Shown here: one piece after another, positions 7,162-14,777 of the stretch
Layout of the letters: every line of letters begins with the position of its first letter
Numbering within the stretch: position 1 is the stretch's first letter
NCBI GenBank assembly: GCA_023430565.1
Contig: JAEZAD010000140.1
Span: forward strand, 1-16,215
DNA: 16,215 bases
Reading direction: 5' to 3'
Source: Verrucomicrobiota bacterium
GTDB taxonomy: Bacteria; Verrucomicrobiota; Verrucomicrobiia; Opitutales; Opitutaceae
Made by a program: the position numbers and the translations under genes
The notes under the pieces: model-generated
What the model was told of the DNA's origin: nothing
Databases searched by the model: none
The model's input: the letters and a program-made list of their open reading frames with translations, nothing else

Positions 7162-8046
7162 GTGTTTGCCGAAAGATGGTCCAGCCGGCTCCAAGGCGCC
7201 CTGAAACGCGGCGTCGCACGCGGCATCCTCCCGTTCGACTGGGGTGCCGCCCGCTCGCATCGCACGTTTGTCGCCACCAGCCCTGAGGAAAGCCCGCTTA
7301 CCTTCAGCGAAAAAGTCCGCTACAAGCTGCGCCACGACCGCCGCGCGATCCTCAAAACCTACGCCGACAAGCTCGCCGTCCGCGATTACGTGCGCACCAC
7401 CTGCAGCGACGTTCGTCTCCCGCGTCTGCTCGGCGTTCACGCCACCGCCGAAAGCGCCGTCGCCGGGATCCCGCGCGAGCCCTGGGTCATGAAAGCCTCG
7501 CACGGCTCGTCCATGGTGCTCGTGAGCGCTGCAAATCGCCCCTCCGCCGCCGAAGTCCGCCGCTGCGCCCGCCAATGGCTCCGCGTCGACTACGGCCTGC
7601 ACTATTGGGAGTGGCAGTATTTCAAACTGCCGCGACGCATTCTCTTTGAAGAGTATCTCGGCAACGAGAACGGCGTGCCGCCCGACTACAAATTCTACGT
7701 CATCCATCAGCGCGTGCGCTTCATCGAGGTCGACCAGAACCGCTTCACGGGCCACACGCGGGACTTTTTCTATCCCGACTGGACTCCGATCGATTCCCGT
7801 ATCGGCCCGGCCCCCGTCGCCTGCCGGCGTCCGCCACCCCCACCCCAACTCGAACGGATGATCGCCATTGCCGAAACGCTGTCCTGCAACACCGATTTCT
7901 TGCGCGTCGATCTCTATGCCGTCCGCGATGAGGTGTTCTTCGGCGAACTCACCCACACGCCCGCCGCCGGTAATTTCAATTTCGCCGACCGCGCGCTCGA
8001 CGAGAAACTCGGCCACGACTGGCGGCTGCCGCGCCATTTCCGCTGA
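7162..8046 (+). CDS. TupA-like ATP-grasp protein
   Basis: The product has 294 residues, full length for the TupA-like ATP-grasp family (PF14305). Family landmarks in order: LTFSEKVRYKLRHDRRAIL (46-64), a YADKLAVRDYV segment (67-77), the nucleotide-binding WVMKASHGSSM with K111, WLRVDYGLHYWEWQY (139-153), ILFEEYL (160-166), PDYKFYVI (174-181), FIEVDQNRFTGHTRDFFYPDW (187-207, read in two parts: FIEVDQNRF and TGHTRDFFYPDW), FLRVDLY with the metal-binding Asp (246-252) and FGELTHTPAAG (260-270). ATP-grasp enzymes join a carboxylate to an amine through an acyl phosphate; TupA is tied to teichuronopeptide synthesis, and relatives occur in polysaccharide gene clusters. Here there is no glycan cluster beside it, so the substrate is open. 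The start is GTG with AGGA 7 bases upstream. It converges on the DUF5069 gene with 43 bp between stops. Confidence 0.9.
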   Translation: MFAERWSSRLQGALKRGVARGILPFDWGAARSHRTFVATSPEESPLTFSEKVRYKLRHDRRAILKTYADKLAVRDYVRTTCSDVRLPRLLGVHATAESAVAGIPREPWVMKASHGSSMVLVSAANRPSAAEVRRCARQWLRVDYGLHYWEWQYFKLPRRILFEEYLGNENGVPPDYKFYVIHQRVRFIEVDQNRFTGHTRDFFYPDWTPIDSRIGPAPVACRRPPPPPQLERMIAIAETLSCNTDFLRVDLYAVRDEVFFGELTHTPAAGNFNFADRALDEKLGHDWRLPRHFR

Positions 8047-8089
8047 TCCCCTCACCCGCCTCATTCGTCGCAGGAGCGCTTGATCGCAT

Positions 8090-8533
8090 TTACTCTTTCG
8101 GACGCCACAGAGGACGACCTTCGTCGGCGTCAAACACATCGAAAAACGTCTGGATGTCTTTGCGGCGCGCCAAGCCGGCCGCCCTTTTCTCCTCCTCCAC
8201 GCCTTCGCTCACGGTGTCGCGCCAGCCGCGCTTCCGCATGAACGCGTTCCACATCTCGATCTCCTCCGCTTTCGGGCGGCGCCCGTGGAGAAAACACCAG
8301 CGCAGAATCTGCCGATCGGTGCCTCCTTCCAGGGTCCGCTTGCGGAGCGCGCGATAGCGGACGCCAAGAAATCGCACGCACCGCGCATCGAAGAAATACC
8401 AATTCTCCTCCCCGAGATTGTAGCCCGGCGGCAAACGCCCCGCCGCCTGCAGGCGGATCTTGTCGAGCATCCGGCCGAAATAGACCATTCCGCCCACCTC
8501 CGCGTGAGGACTGCGCAATCCGGGATTTTTCAT
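8090..8533 (-). CDS. DUF5069-family protein
   Basis: The product has 147 residues from the ATG at 8533. The N-terminal LRSPHAEVGGMVYFGRMLDK and IRLQAAGRLPPGYNLG match the pattern of DUF5069 proteins (PRSP...GG....RM.DK.R....G...Y), which are frequent in Verrucomicrobiota. A helical middle (FLGVRYRALRKRTLEGGTD, then ILRWCF) and a charged C-terminus follow (EEEKRAAGLARRKDIQTFF). The frame is open up to 8710, but that extension is low-complexity and overlaps the divergent SixA gene, so the inner ATG is preferred. No signal peptide is seen, so it is probably cytoplasmic. No function is established for the family to my knowledge. It converges with the ATP-grasp gene and diverges from the SixA gene. 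Confidence 0.85.
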   Translation of the reverse strand: MKNPGLRSPHAEVGGMVYFGRMLDKIRLQAAGRLPPGYNLGEENWYFFDARCVRFLGVRYRALRKRTLEGGTDRQILRWCFLHGRRPKAEEIEMWNAFMRKRGWRDTVSEGVEEEKRAAGLARRKDIQTFFDVFDADEGRPLWRPKE

Positions 8534-8626
8534 GGGGAAAACCGTTCCCCGACATAAATCCGAAGTCCGCGTGGCTTCAACCCTCCGCTCGGTTGCACCG
8601 CATCCGGCCGCGGCCCAACTTTCCCG
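8534..8626. promoter_or_regulatory. Divergent intergenic region between DUF5069 and sixA genes
   Basis: These 93 bp must hold the start signals for both outward-reading genes if each has its own promoter. I see no convincing promoter boxes or Shine-Dalgarno for either gene. Confidence 0.35.
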
Positions 8627-9103
8627 ATGTCGCTCTTCCTCATTCGTCACGCCCACGCCGTGTCCGCCGACGAAAATCCGAATCGCCCGCTCAGCCCCCG
8701 CGGCCGCCAACAGGTCCGCCGCCTCGCGGCGTTCCTCGCAAAATCAGGCGGCTTCGGCTGCGCGGAATTGTGGCACAGCCCGCTGGCGCGGTCGATCGAG
8801 ACGGCCGGGCGATTGGTGCAACACCTTGGTCTCGAGGCGCGGTTGACCCTTACGCCTGGCTTGGAGGGCGACGACCCTCCGGATCGGATCGCCGCGCGTC
8901 TCCGTTCCCGTCGTGCCCCGCTCGCCCTCGTCGGTCATGAGCCCCACCTGAGCGCGCTCGCCACGCTTTTGGTCAGCGGCCGCACCGAACCGTCGGGCTT
9001 CGTCTTGAAAAAATGCGCCGTCCTCGCGCTGGTTCGCCGCGCCGGCGCGTGGTCCGTGCTCTGGCAAATCACGCCGCAACTCTACGCGCCTGACTCCCAC
9101 TGA
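8627..9103 (+). CDS. sixA: SixA-type phosphohistidine phosphatase
   Basis: The product has 158 residues, the usual SixA length. Histidine phosphatase superfamily landmarks: catalytic R7-H8 in FLIRHAHA (SixA-type RHA replacing the RHG of mutases), NRPLSPRGRQQVRRLA (19-34), WHSPLARSIETA with R55 (49-60), and the second catalytic His H104 in LVGHEPHLS. SixA removes phosphate from phosphohistidine, classically from Hpt domains of phosphorelays, and in enteric bacteria also affects the nitrogen-related phosphotransferase system. Short length, cytoplasmic character and absence of the mutase insert support SixA over cofactor-dependent mutases. The target cannot be read from the sequence. A receiver gene lies about 6.5 kb away but is not linked in an operon. 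A possible weak terminator follows 31 bp after the stop. Confidence 0.9.
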   Translation: MSLFLIRHAHAVSADENPNRPLSPRGRQQVRRLAAFLAKSGGFGCAELWHSPLARSIETAGRLVQHLGLEARLTLTPGLEGDDPPDRIAARLRSRRAPLALVGHEPHLSALATLLVSGRTEPSGFVLKKCAVLALVRRAGAWSVLWQITPQLYAPDSH

Positions 9104-9134
9104 GCCCCTGGCAACCGCCTTTCCGGCCCAGATG

Positions 9135-9160
9135 CGCGGGGCTTGCGAAAGCCGCGTTTT
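9135..9160 (+). terminator. Possible terminator of the sixA gene
   Basis: Stem CGCG-(GG bulge)-GCTT pairs with AAGC-CGCG around a GCGA (GNRA type) tetraloop, followed by TTTT at 9157-9160. The stem has a two-base bulge and the T-run is short, so efficiency is uncertain. Confidence 0.5.
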
Positions 9161-9512
9161 CTGCGCTTCGCCGTTGTGCTTGCGGATTAGGCGTATCCGA
9201 AATCCAGCTACCAGCCGGGTGATTTTCCCCGAATACTTGGGAACCTTTCCTCAAGGGGTCTTGTAGAACCGGACTCCCGCTGCAGGTGCCGGGTTATTTC
9301 GGGTGACCTAATCTGGGGAAAAATATGCGAGAACTATCCTCTAGGAACACCCGTGAAGACAGGGCCCATCCGGGGCTTTGCCGATCCGTCCCACCGGATT
9401 ACTTACCGGATTTTAACCCGGTAAAGTCTTCACACATCCAGCCGCCGTGTTCTCATTCACCCGACAGGTCCGGCATCGCGCAGCAAAATCACAATGATCA
9501 ACCATCCTGAGA
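9161..9512. other. Long leader/intergenic region before paralog A
   Basis: About 350 bp without a credible gene; a 61-residue frame (9325-9510) has no coding character. The region is less GC-rich than its surroundings, with AT-rich patches around 9311-9330, which fits a promoter area and long 5' leader for paralog A. The one clear structure is the inverted repeat at 9403-9424. I cannot identify specific promoter boxes. Confidence 0.5.
9403..9424. repeat. 7-bp inverted repeat upstream of paralog A
   Basis: TTACCGG (9403-9409) and CCGGTAA (9418-9424) are separated by ATTTTAAC. A partial extra copy, ACCGGATT, lies at 9393-9400 and repeats at 9405-9412. The symmetry and AT-rich spacer look like an operator for a dimeric regulator, about 90 bp before the start. 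The half-site CCCGGTAA recurs upstream of paralog B (11494-11501). Confidence 0.5.
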
Positions 9513-11342
9513 ATGTTCAAATCACGCCCTGTCAGCGCTAGTGCCGGCTTCTTCTTTTTCTATAGTATCTTCCTTAGTTTCGCCTCCGCTCAGTCACTGT
9601 ATAAATCAGATGGTTCGTTGGATACGGCCCTGTATAGCCGGCTGTCGCAGACCTACGACAAAGCGACCATGGAGCTGCGACTCGGCTCCAGCTTCCTCGA
9701 CCTGAGCCCGAAGGCGACCGACGATCGCCCCACCCTCTACCGCCCGCCGTCCTACAAACGGGTCAGCGGCTACATCCGCACCAATCCCTACGAACTGGGC
9801 AGCACTCCCCAGACCGACAGCGATTATTGGAGCGAAAGCGGCCAGGTGGCATACGTGCCGACCGACTCGAGCGACCCGGGACTGGATCGCGTGCAACTCT
9901 ACGCCTATTACGACCGGGTCTTCGCCATCAGCCCTCGCCTGGATTGGGCGAGCGGCAAACCCCACCCCGACCTCCAAACGCGCGAGCCCTACTACGCGAC
10001 GCTCTTCGGCTCGCTGCCCAAACACCCGATCGCCATGGCGCGCAATTACGGGATGCAGTGCAACGAAGCCATCGTCCTCTATCGCGGCGGCTACATGGCC
10101 GTCGCCGGCACCCAGACCAGCCGCACTTCGTCGGAACGGCCGTATCCGGGATTTATATTTCCCAAAAACAAAGTCCCCACCGGCATAGCGCTGACCACGG
10201 CGAACGAGTTCGCCCTCGTCACCGTGTGGGATACGACCACCCGAAAAGGCCAGCTCGCCGTGTTCGCCCTCGAGGGCAAATACCTGAAGTTCCACACCTG
10301 GCCCTACATGGCGATGCCCAACCAAGGCAGCTGGTCCGGCTTCAAGCTCCTCGGCTACGTCGACCTGCCGATGGCCATGCCGACCTCGGTCTCCGCCGCG
10401 AGCAACGGCTGGTGGAGCGGCCCCTCCCAGACCGGCGGAAAAGTTCTCAGCCAGATCAACCTCGCCAACGAAAACGAACGCAAAAACGTCTACAGCGGCT
10501 CCTGGGCCGGCGTGGTCGCGCGCGGCGGTTACGCCATCGTGGCGTCGAAATACGACAACAAGGTTGCCCTCGTCGATCTCGCCCCGCTCTTCTCCCACGT
10601 GCGTGAAAGCTACTTGAGTTCCGCCACGAGCTACAAAGCGACCCTCGCCGCCCGCGGCACTGGCGCGAGCAATTTCCCCCAAGCCTTCTCGGTCAAGCCC
10701 GCCAGCACCCCGAAAGTGGTCTGGCAGAGCACCGTCTCCAAGCCCACCGCGGTGCTCGCCGGGATCAAGATGGACCGCTGGACCAAGGACTATTTCAAAG
10801 CCTACGTCGCCTCGGAAAACGGCACCATCACCATCATCGACACGACACCGCTCATGAAGCGCAACTCATGGGAGCGCCTCGGTTCGCTTCGGATCGCCGG
10901 CACCTTCAATGTCGGGCGCAACCCCGTCAGCATGTGCTTCACGCGGCGCGGCGACAGCAACCTCCCGTTGCTGCCGAAGAAATCCGACGGATCCCAAGTG
11001 TCGCCCGACCCGCTCAATAATATTTTCTATATCGCCGTTCGCGGCGACCGAAAGGTGGTCGCCGCGGTGACGTTCGAAGGAAAGGGCGCCGTCTATCGCA
11101 CCATCAAGGACAAGCGCATGGGCGATCCCGTCGCAGTCAGCACCGCCATTCGCGGCCCCATGGTCTCCGTGGCCGACTTCCGCGGCAAGAAAATGATCAG
11201 CTTCCGCGTTGGCACCATCAAGGACGCTCGTAATAAAAAAGTTTACGGCTGCGGAGCCGACGGCAAAGCGCCCTTCGAATTCGCCGGTGAAGTTCCGTTC
11301 GCCGGGTATCCTTTCCTGCTCAATTCAACGAACGTAAACTGA
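9513..11342 (+). CDS. Secreted protein of unrecognised propeller-like family, paralog A
   Basis: The product has 609 residues from ATG 9513. Signal peptide: MFKSRP, a Phe-rich core (FFFFYSIFLSF, 13-23) and a probable cut after ASA at residue 26. The core (about 28-609) is rich in aromatic and beta-strand sequence. Repeating blade-like segments include NEFALVTVWDT, GYAIVASKYDNKVALVDLAPL, FKAYVASENGTITIIDTTPL and FYIAVRGDRKVVAAVTF, which resembles a WD40/YVTN-type beta-propeller; no named family is recognised. Three Cys in the mature protein (YGMQC, VSMCF, YGCGADG) are shared with paralog B. Over a 155-residue stretch I counted 21 differences to paralog B, about 86% identity. It stands alone, with an upstream inverted repeat and its own strong terminator. 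No sorting signal (PEP-CTERM, LPXTG) is seen, so it is probably periplasmic or released. Confidence 0.88.
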   Translation: MFKSRPVSASAGFFFFYSIFLSFASAQSLYKSDGSLDTALYSRLSQTYDKATMELRLGSSFLDLSPKATDDRPTLYRPPSYKRVSGYIRTNPYELGSTPQTDSDYWSESGQVAYVPTDSSDPGLDRVQLYAYYDRVFAISPRLDWASGKPHPDLQTREPYYATLFGSLPKHPIAMARNYGMQCNEAIVLYRGGYMAVAGTQTSRTSSERPYPGFIFPKNKVPTGIALTTANEFALVTVWDTTTRKGQLAVFALEGKYLKFHTWPYMAMPNQGSWSGFKLLGYVDLPMAMPTSVSAASNGWWSGPSQTGGKVLSQINLANENERKNVYSGSWAGVVARGGYAIVASKYDNKVALVDLAPLFSHVRESYLSSATSYKATLAARGTGASNFPQAFSVKPASTPKVVWQSTVSKPTAVLAGIKMDRWTKDYFKAYVASENGTITIIDTTPLMKRNSWERLGSLRIAGTFNVGRNPVSMCFTRRGDSNLPLLPKKSDGSQVSPDPLNNIFYIAVRGDRKVVAAVTFEGKGAVYRTIKDKRMGDPVAVSTAIRGPMVSVADFRGKKMISFRVGTIKDARNKKVYGCGADGKAPFEFAGEVPFAGYPFLLNSTNVN

Positions 11343-11405
11343 TCGCAGGTCCAAACATCAAGCGATAGAAGCATGCAGCGTGGAGTGTCCTCACGCAGCA
11401 ACGAA

Positions 11406-11436
11406 ACCGGCGGCCTGATCGGCCGCCGGTTTTTTT
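11406..11436 (+). terminator. Strong intrinsic terminator of paralog A
   Basis: ACCGGCGGCC (11406-11415), loop TGATC, GGCCGCCGGT (11421-11430), then a run of seven T including the last stem base. The stem is perfect and identical to that of the terminator after paralog B. Confidence 0.93.
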
Positions 11437-11648
11437 ACACCACCTAGGGTTGTCCCGTAAATCTTCGCGCCCGCTCTCCGGCGCGCCGGGAATCCCGGTA
11501 ACCGTCCTCTGTTTGGTATCGGATTTTTTACTACAGGAGACTTACGGTCCCTTTACTAGGTAGAGGCTTCCCATCCTCGCTCCAGCTGCTCTCATCGCTT
11601 TCAACCCCGGCGCCGTTGCCGGGAAACAACACCCAAATCATCACGAGT
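11437..11648. promoter_or_regulatory. Intergenic region and leader before paralog B
   Basis: About 210 bp between the terminator of A and the start of B. It contains two overlapping dyads: the 12-bp palindrome CCGGCGCGCCGG (11478-11489) and CCGGG-AAT-CCCGG (11486-11498). An AT-rich stretch follows (about 11521-11533). It is the expected site of the promoter of B. No convincing -35/-10 pair or Shine-Dalgarno was found. Confidence 0.5.
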
Positions 11649-14318
11649 ATGTCTACTGCCTTCTTCAGAAACGCAGCCCTCGCCGGTGTGTTGGTAGCAT
11701 GCGGATTTCTCTCTCGGAGTTTCGCACAAACCGCACCCTCGCCCGCCGTCACCCGGCTGGTCCTTGTCAACGCCTCCCTTCAGCAGGATATCCGCGCCCT
11801 TCAGACGACGAACGATATTTCCCTTTCGAGCGATGGTTCCGCCCTTAATATTCGCGCCGAAGGCAACAGTGCCGTTCGCAGTATTGCCTTCTATTATGAT
11901 GGCTCGCTGATCCGGACGGAAAACGTCGCGCCTTTCGCCTTCTGGGCGGACGACTCGGGCAAATATCGGAAATGGACCCCCACCGCCGGCACTCACAAGG
12001 TCCGCGCTATCCCCTACTCCTCCACGGATCGAAAAGGGACCGCCGGGCCGGCCTTCGAAGTCACGCTCAACGTCACGACCGAAACGGCCACCGAGGCTCC
12101 CGCCCCGTCCGGCCTCGCCGTCACCAAGCTGACGCTCGTCAATACCCTCACGCAGCAGGACATCCGCACGCTCACGCCCGGTAGCGTGATCGACCTCGCC
12201 GAAGTCGGAACCGCGCTCAATATTCGCGCCGATGTGAGCGGTGCCGTCGGCAGCATCGCGTTCAACCTCGCTGATCGCACGATCACGGAGAACATCGCCC
12301 CCTATGCGATTGGTGGCGACGACTCCGGTAAGTTTCGCAAGTGGTCCCCGCCTCTCGGCGCCCACACGCTGCGCGCCACTCCGTATTCGTTGAAGGATCG
12401 CCGCGGTTCGGTCGGCACGCCCATCGAACTCGCCATCACGGTGGTGCAGAACGCCGGAGGCACACCGCCGACCGCTCCCGCGCCCGAGCCGACCCCGGAA
12501 CCCGAACCCCTTCCGGATGCCGATCCGGATCCGTTGCCCGCTCCGGCGCCCGGAAATTCGCTCGCTTCCAAACTCTACGATGCGGCAGGCAACCTGAACG
12601 AAACTCTCTATAACAAGCTCGCCACGACTGTTGACAAAGCCACGGTCGAATTGCGCCTCGGCCCGAGCTTTCTCGATCTCAGCCCTGACGCGGCGGATGA
12701 CCGTCCGACCCTGTATCGGCCGCCGTCCTACAAACGCACCAGCGGCTATATTCGCACCAATCCCTACGAGCTCGGCGGCCCGCCCGTCACCGACGGCGAC
12801 TACTGGAGCGAAAGCGGTCAGGTGGGCTACGTCCCGGTGGACCCCGCCGATCCCGGCCTCGATCGTATTCAGGTCTACGCCTACTACGATCGCGTATTCG
12901 CCATCAGCCCCCGTCTCGACTGGGCCAGCGGCAAGCCGCATCCCGACCTGCAGACGCGCGAGCCGTATTACGCCACGTTCTTCGGTTCGTTGCCGAAGTA
13001 TCCCGTCGCCATGGCTCGCAACTACGGCATGCAGTGCAACGAGGCGATCGTCCTTTACCAGGGCGGCAAGCTCGCCGTCGCGGGCACGCAAACCAGCCGC
13101 GCGGGCCACGAGCGTCCGTATCCGGCTTTCCAGTTCCCGGCGAACAAGGTCCCGACCGGCGTCGCCATGACGACCGGCAACGAATTCGCGCTCGTCACGG
13201 TGTGGGACACCGCCACGAAGCAGGGCCAACTCGCCGTCTTCGCGCTCGAAGGCAAATACCTGCCGTTTCACACCTGGCCCTACATGGCCATGCCGAATCA
13301 AGGCAGCTGGTCCGCCTTCAAGCTCCTCGGCTACGTGGACCTGCCGATGGCCATGCCGTCGTCCGTCTCCGCCGCGAGCAACGGCTGGTGGAGCGGCCCC
13401 TCGCAAACCGGCAATCTCGTCCTCAGCCAGATCAATCTGGCCAACGACTCCCACCGTAAAAACATTTACGACGGCGGCTGGGCCGGCGTCGTGGCGCGCG
13501 GTGGTTACGCTATCGTCGCCTCCAAGTTCGACAACAAGGTCGCCCTCGTCGACCTCGGGCCGTTGTTCCGCTACGTTCGCGAAAGCTACCTGAGCTCCGC
13601 CACCAGCTACAAGAACACCATGGCCGCCCGTGGCACCGGCGCGTCGAACTTCCCGCAGGCGTTCTCCGTCAAACCCGAGGTCACCCCGACGGTCGTGTGG
13701 CAGGCCGACATCGCCAGCCCCAACGCGGTCCTCGCCGGGTTCAAAATGGATCGCTGGACCAAGGACTACTATAAGGCCTACGTCGCGTCCGAAGACGGCA
13801 CGATCACCATCGTCGACGCCAGCCCCTTGATCCAGCGCGCCTCTTGGGAGCGCAAGGGATCGCTGCGCATCGCCGGCACCTTCAACGTCGGCCGCAATCC
13901 CGTCAGCATGTGCTTCACGCGGCGTGGCGACAGCAACCTGCCGCTCATTCCGCGGAAGTCGGACGGCACGCAATACGAGCCCGATCCGTTCAACAACCTT
14001 TTCTACATCGCCGTCCGCGGTGATCGAAAGGTCGTCGCCGCCGTCACGTTCGAGGGCAAGGGCGCCGTGTATCGGACAATCAAGGACAGCCGTATGGGCG
14101 ACCCCGTCGCGGTCAGCACCGCGATTCGCGGCCCGATGGTTTCGGTCACGGATTTCCGGGGCAAAAAGATGATCAGCTTCCGGGTGGGCAAGATCAACGA
14201 CGCCCGCAACAAAAAGGTCTTCGGCTGCGGTGCCGACGGCACCGCCCCCTTCGAGTTCGCCGGTGAAGTGCCCTTCGGCGGCTATCCTTTCTTGATCAAT
14301 ACCACCAACGTCAACTGA
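11649..14318 (+). CDS. Secreted multidomain protein, paralog B: two Ig-like domains, Pro-rich linker, propeller-like core
   Basis: The product has 889 residues from ATG 11649; the frame is open to a TTG at 11616, but only the ATG gives a normal signal peptide (MSTAFFRNAALAG..., probable cut after residue 26). Residues 34-142 and 158-265 are two copies of one Ig-like domain (VT.L.LVN...QQDIR.L, LNIRA, TEN.APxA...DDSGKxRKW.P, GTHKVRA / GAHTLRA, PYS). This domain type I know from exported proteins of Verrucomicrobiota and Bacteroidota. Residues 268-301 are a Pro/Glu/Asp linker (PEPTPEPEPLPDADPDPLPA). Residues about 304-889 are collinear with almost all of paralog A, with the three Cys conserved and the same C-terminal ending (TNVN). 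Function is unknown; the extra domains suggest surface or ligand binding. It is followed by its own terminator, a near twin of that of A. Confidence 0.88.
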   Translation: MSTAFFRNAALAGVLVACGFLSRSFAQTAPSPAVTRLVLVNASLQQDIRALQTTNDISLSSDGSALNIRAEGNSAVRSIAFYYDGSLIRTENVAPFAFWADDSGKYRKWTPTAGTHKVRAIPYSSTDRKGTAGPAFEVTLNVTTETATEAPAPSGLAVTKLTLVNTLTQQDIRTLTPGSVIDLAEVGTALNIRADVSGAVGSIAFNLADRTITENIAPYAIGGDDSGKFRKWSPPLGAHTLRATPYSLKDRRGSVGTPIELAITVVQNAGGTPPTAPAPEPTPEPEPLPDADPDPLPAPAPGNSLASKLYDAAGNLNETLYNKLATTVDKATVELRLGPSFLDLSPDAADDRPTLYRPPSYKRTSGYIRTNPYELGGPPVTDGDYWSESGQVGYVPVDPADPGLDRIQVYAYYDRVFAISPRLDWASGKPHPDLQTREPYYATFFGSLPKYPVAMARNYGMQCNEAIVLYQGGKLAVAGTQTSRAGHERPYPAFQFPANKVPTGVAMTTGNEFALVTVWDTATKQGQLAVFALEGKYLPFHTWPYMAMPNQGSWSAFKLLGYVDLPMAMPSSVSAASNGWWSGPSQTGNLVLSQINLANDSHRKNIYDGGWAGVVARGGYAIVASKFDNKVALVDLGPLFRYVRESYLSSATSYKNTMAARGTGASNFPQAFSVKPEVTPTVVWQADIASPNAVLAGFKMDRWTKDYYKAYVASEDGTITIVDASPLIQRASWERKGSLRIAGTFNVGRNPVSMCFTRRGDSNLPLIPRKSDGTQYEPDPFNNLFYIAVRGDRKVVAAVTFEGKGAVYRTIKDSRMGDPVAVSTAIRGPMVSVTDFRGKKMISFRVGKINDARNKKVFGCGADGTAPFEFAGEVPFGGYPFLINTTNVN

Positions 14319-14374
14319 TCGCAGGTCCCAGCTATAAGAGCGACAACCGCGTGGATTGATCAATCCTAGCCAAC

Positions 14375-14408
14375 ACCGGCGGCCCTTGCGGCCGCCGGTT
14401 TCTTTTTT
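14375..14408 (+). terminator. Strong intrinsic terminator of paralog B
   Basis: ACCGGCGGCC (14375-14384), loop CTTGC, GGCCGCCGGT (14390-14399), then TTTCTTTTTT. The stem equals that of the terminator after paralog A; only the loop and the interrupted T-run differ. Confidence 0.93.
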
Positions 14409-14777
14409 GCGGATAGAAGATATGCGCAGCCTGACCTAGCCCATGAGACAGGAGTGGGTATGCAGGTAGCGACTCCTAGTGACCGCACCTTCAATCCGCG
14501 TCGAACACCTCGACAATTCAGCCCCGGCGGGACGCGCTTTTGCGCGGCAAACGGGTCTGCGACAATCACACGCGCGTGTATCAGCTTTTCAATACGGCGG
14601 CTCGCAGGTTCGCTCGACGTCACCGGTGCGAGCGGCGGCTGCCACATGGCCTCAAGCCGGCGGCTACGCCGCAAAGGGCGAACGGACGCGCTGGGCCTTT
14701 GGGCGAATGATCCAAGTTATCGCGTCGTCAGGCTGTCATCTTCAGAGCCGGCCTGCCGGGCGGAGCTGAGCGGTCAA
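14409..14777. other. 369-bp region without a supported gene
   Basis: Open frames cross it on both strands (for example 14454-14993 plus and 14366-14674 minus), but their products are Arg/Ser/Pro-rich without domain character, and the minus one runs into the terminator. It holds several short GC hairpins (for example GCGGC-TAC-GCCGC near 14662-14674) and a 6-bp dyad AGGAGT / ACTCCT (14450-14477). It could be a decayed gene or an untranslated RNA; nothing is proven. Confidence 0.4.

Noticed and set aside
6101..8139. Two minus-strand frames of 320 and 364 residues opposite the lipoprotein and ATP-grasp genes
   Set aside because: The plus strand has a clear lipobox protein and a full ATP-grasp match; the minus products have no recognisable features.
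9325..9510. 61-residue plus-strand frame before paralog A
   Set aside because: No hydrophobic or domain character, poor codon pattern, and it spans the inverted repeat expected in a regulatory region.
11601..14363. 920-residue frame on the minus strand opposite paralog B (and a 358-residue one at 9606-10682 opposite paralog A)
   Set aside because: Products are Gly/Glu/Arg/Asp-rich without domains, while the plus frames have signal peptides and paralog conservation. Long antisense frames are a side effect of GC-rich codon use.
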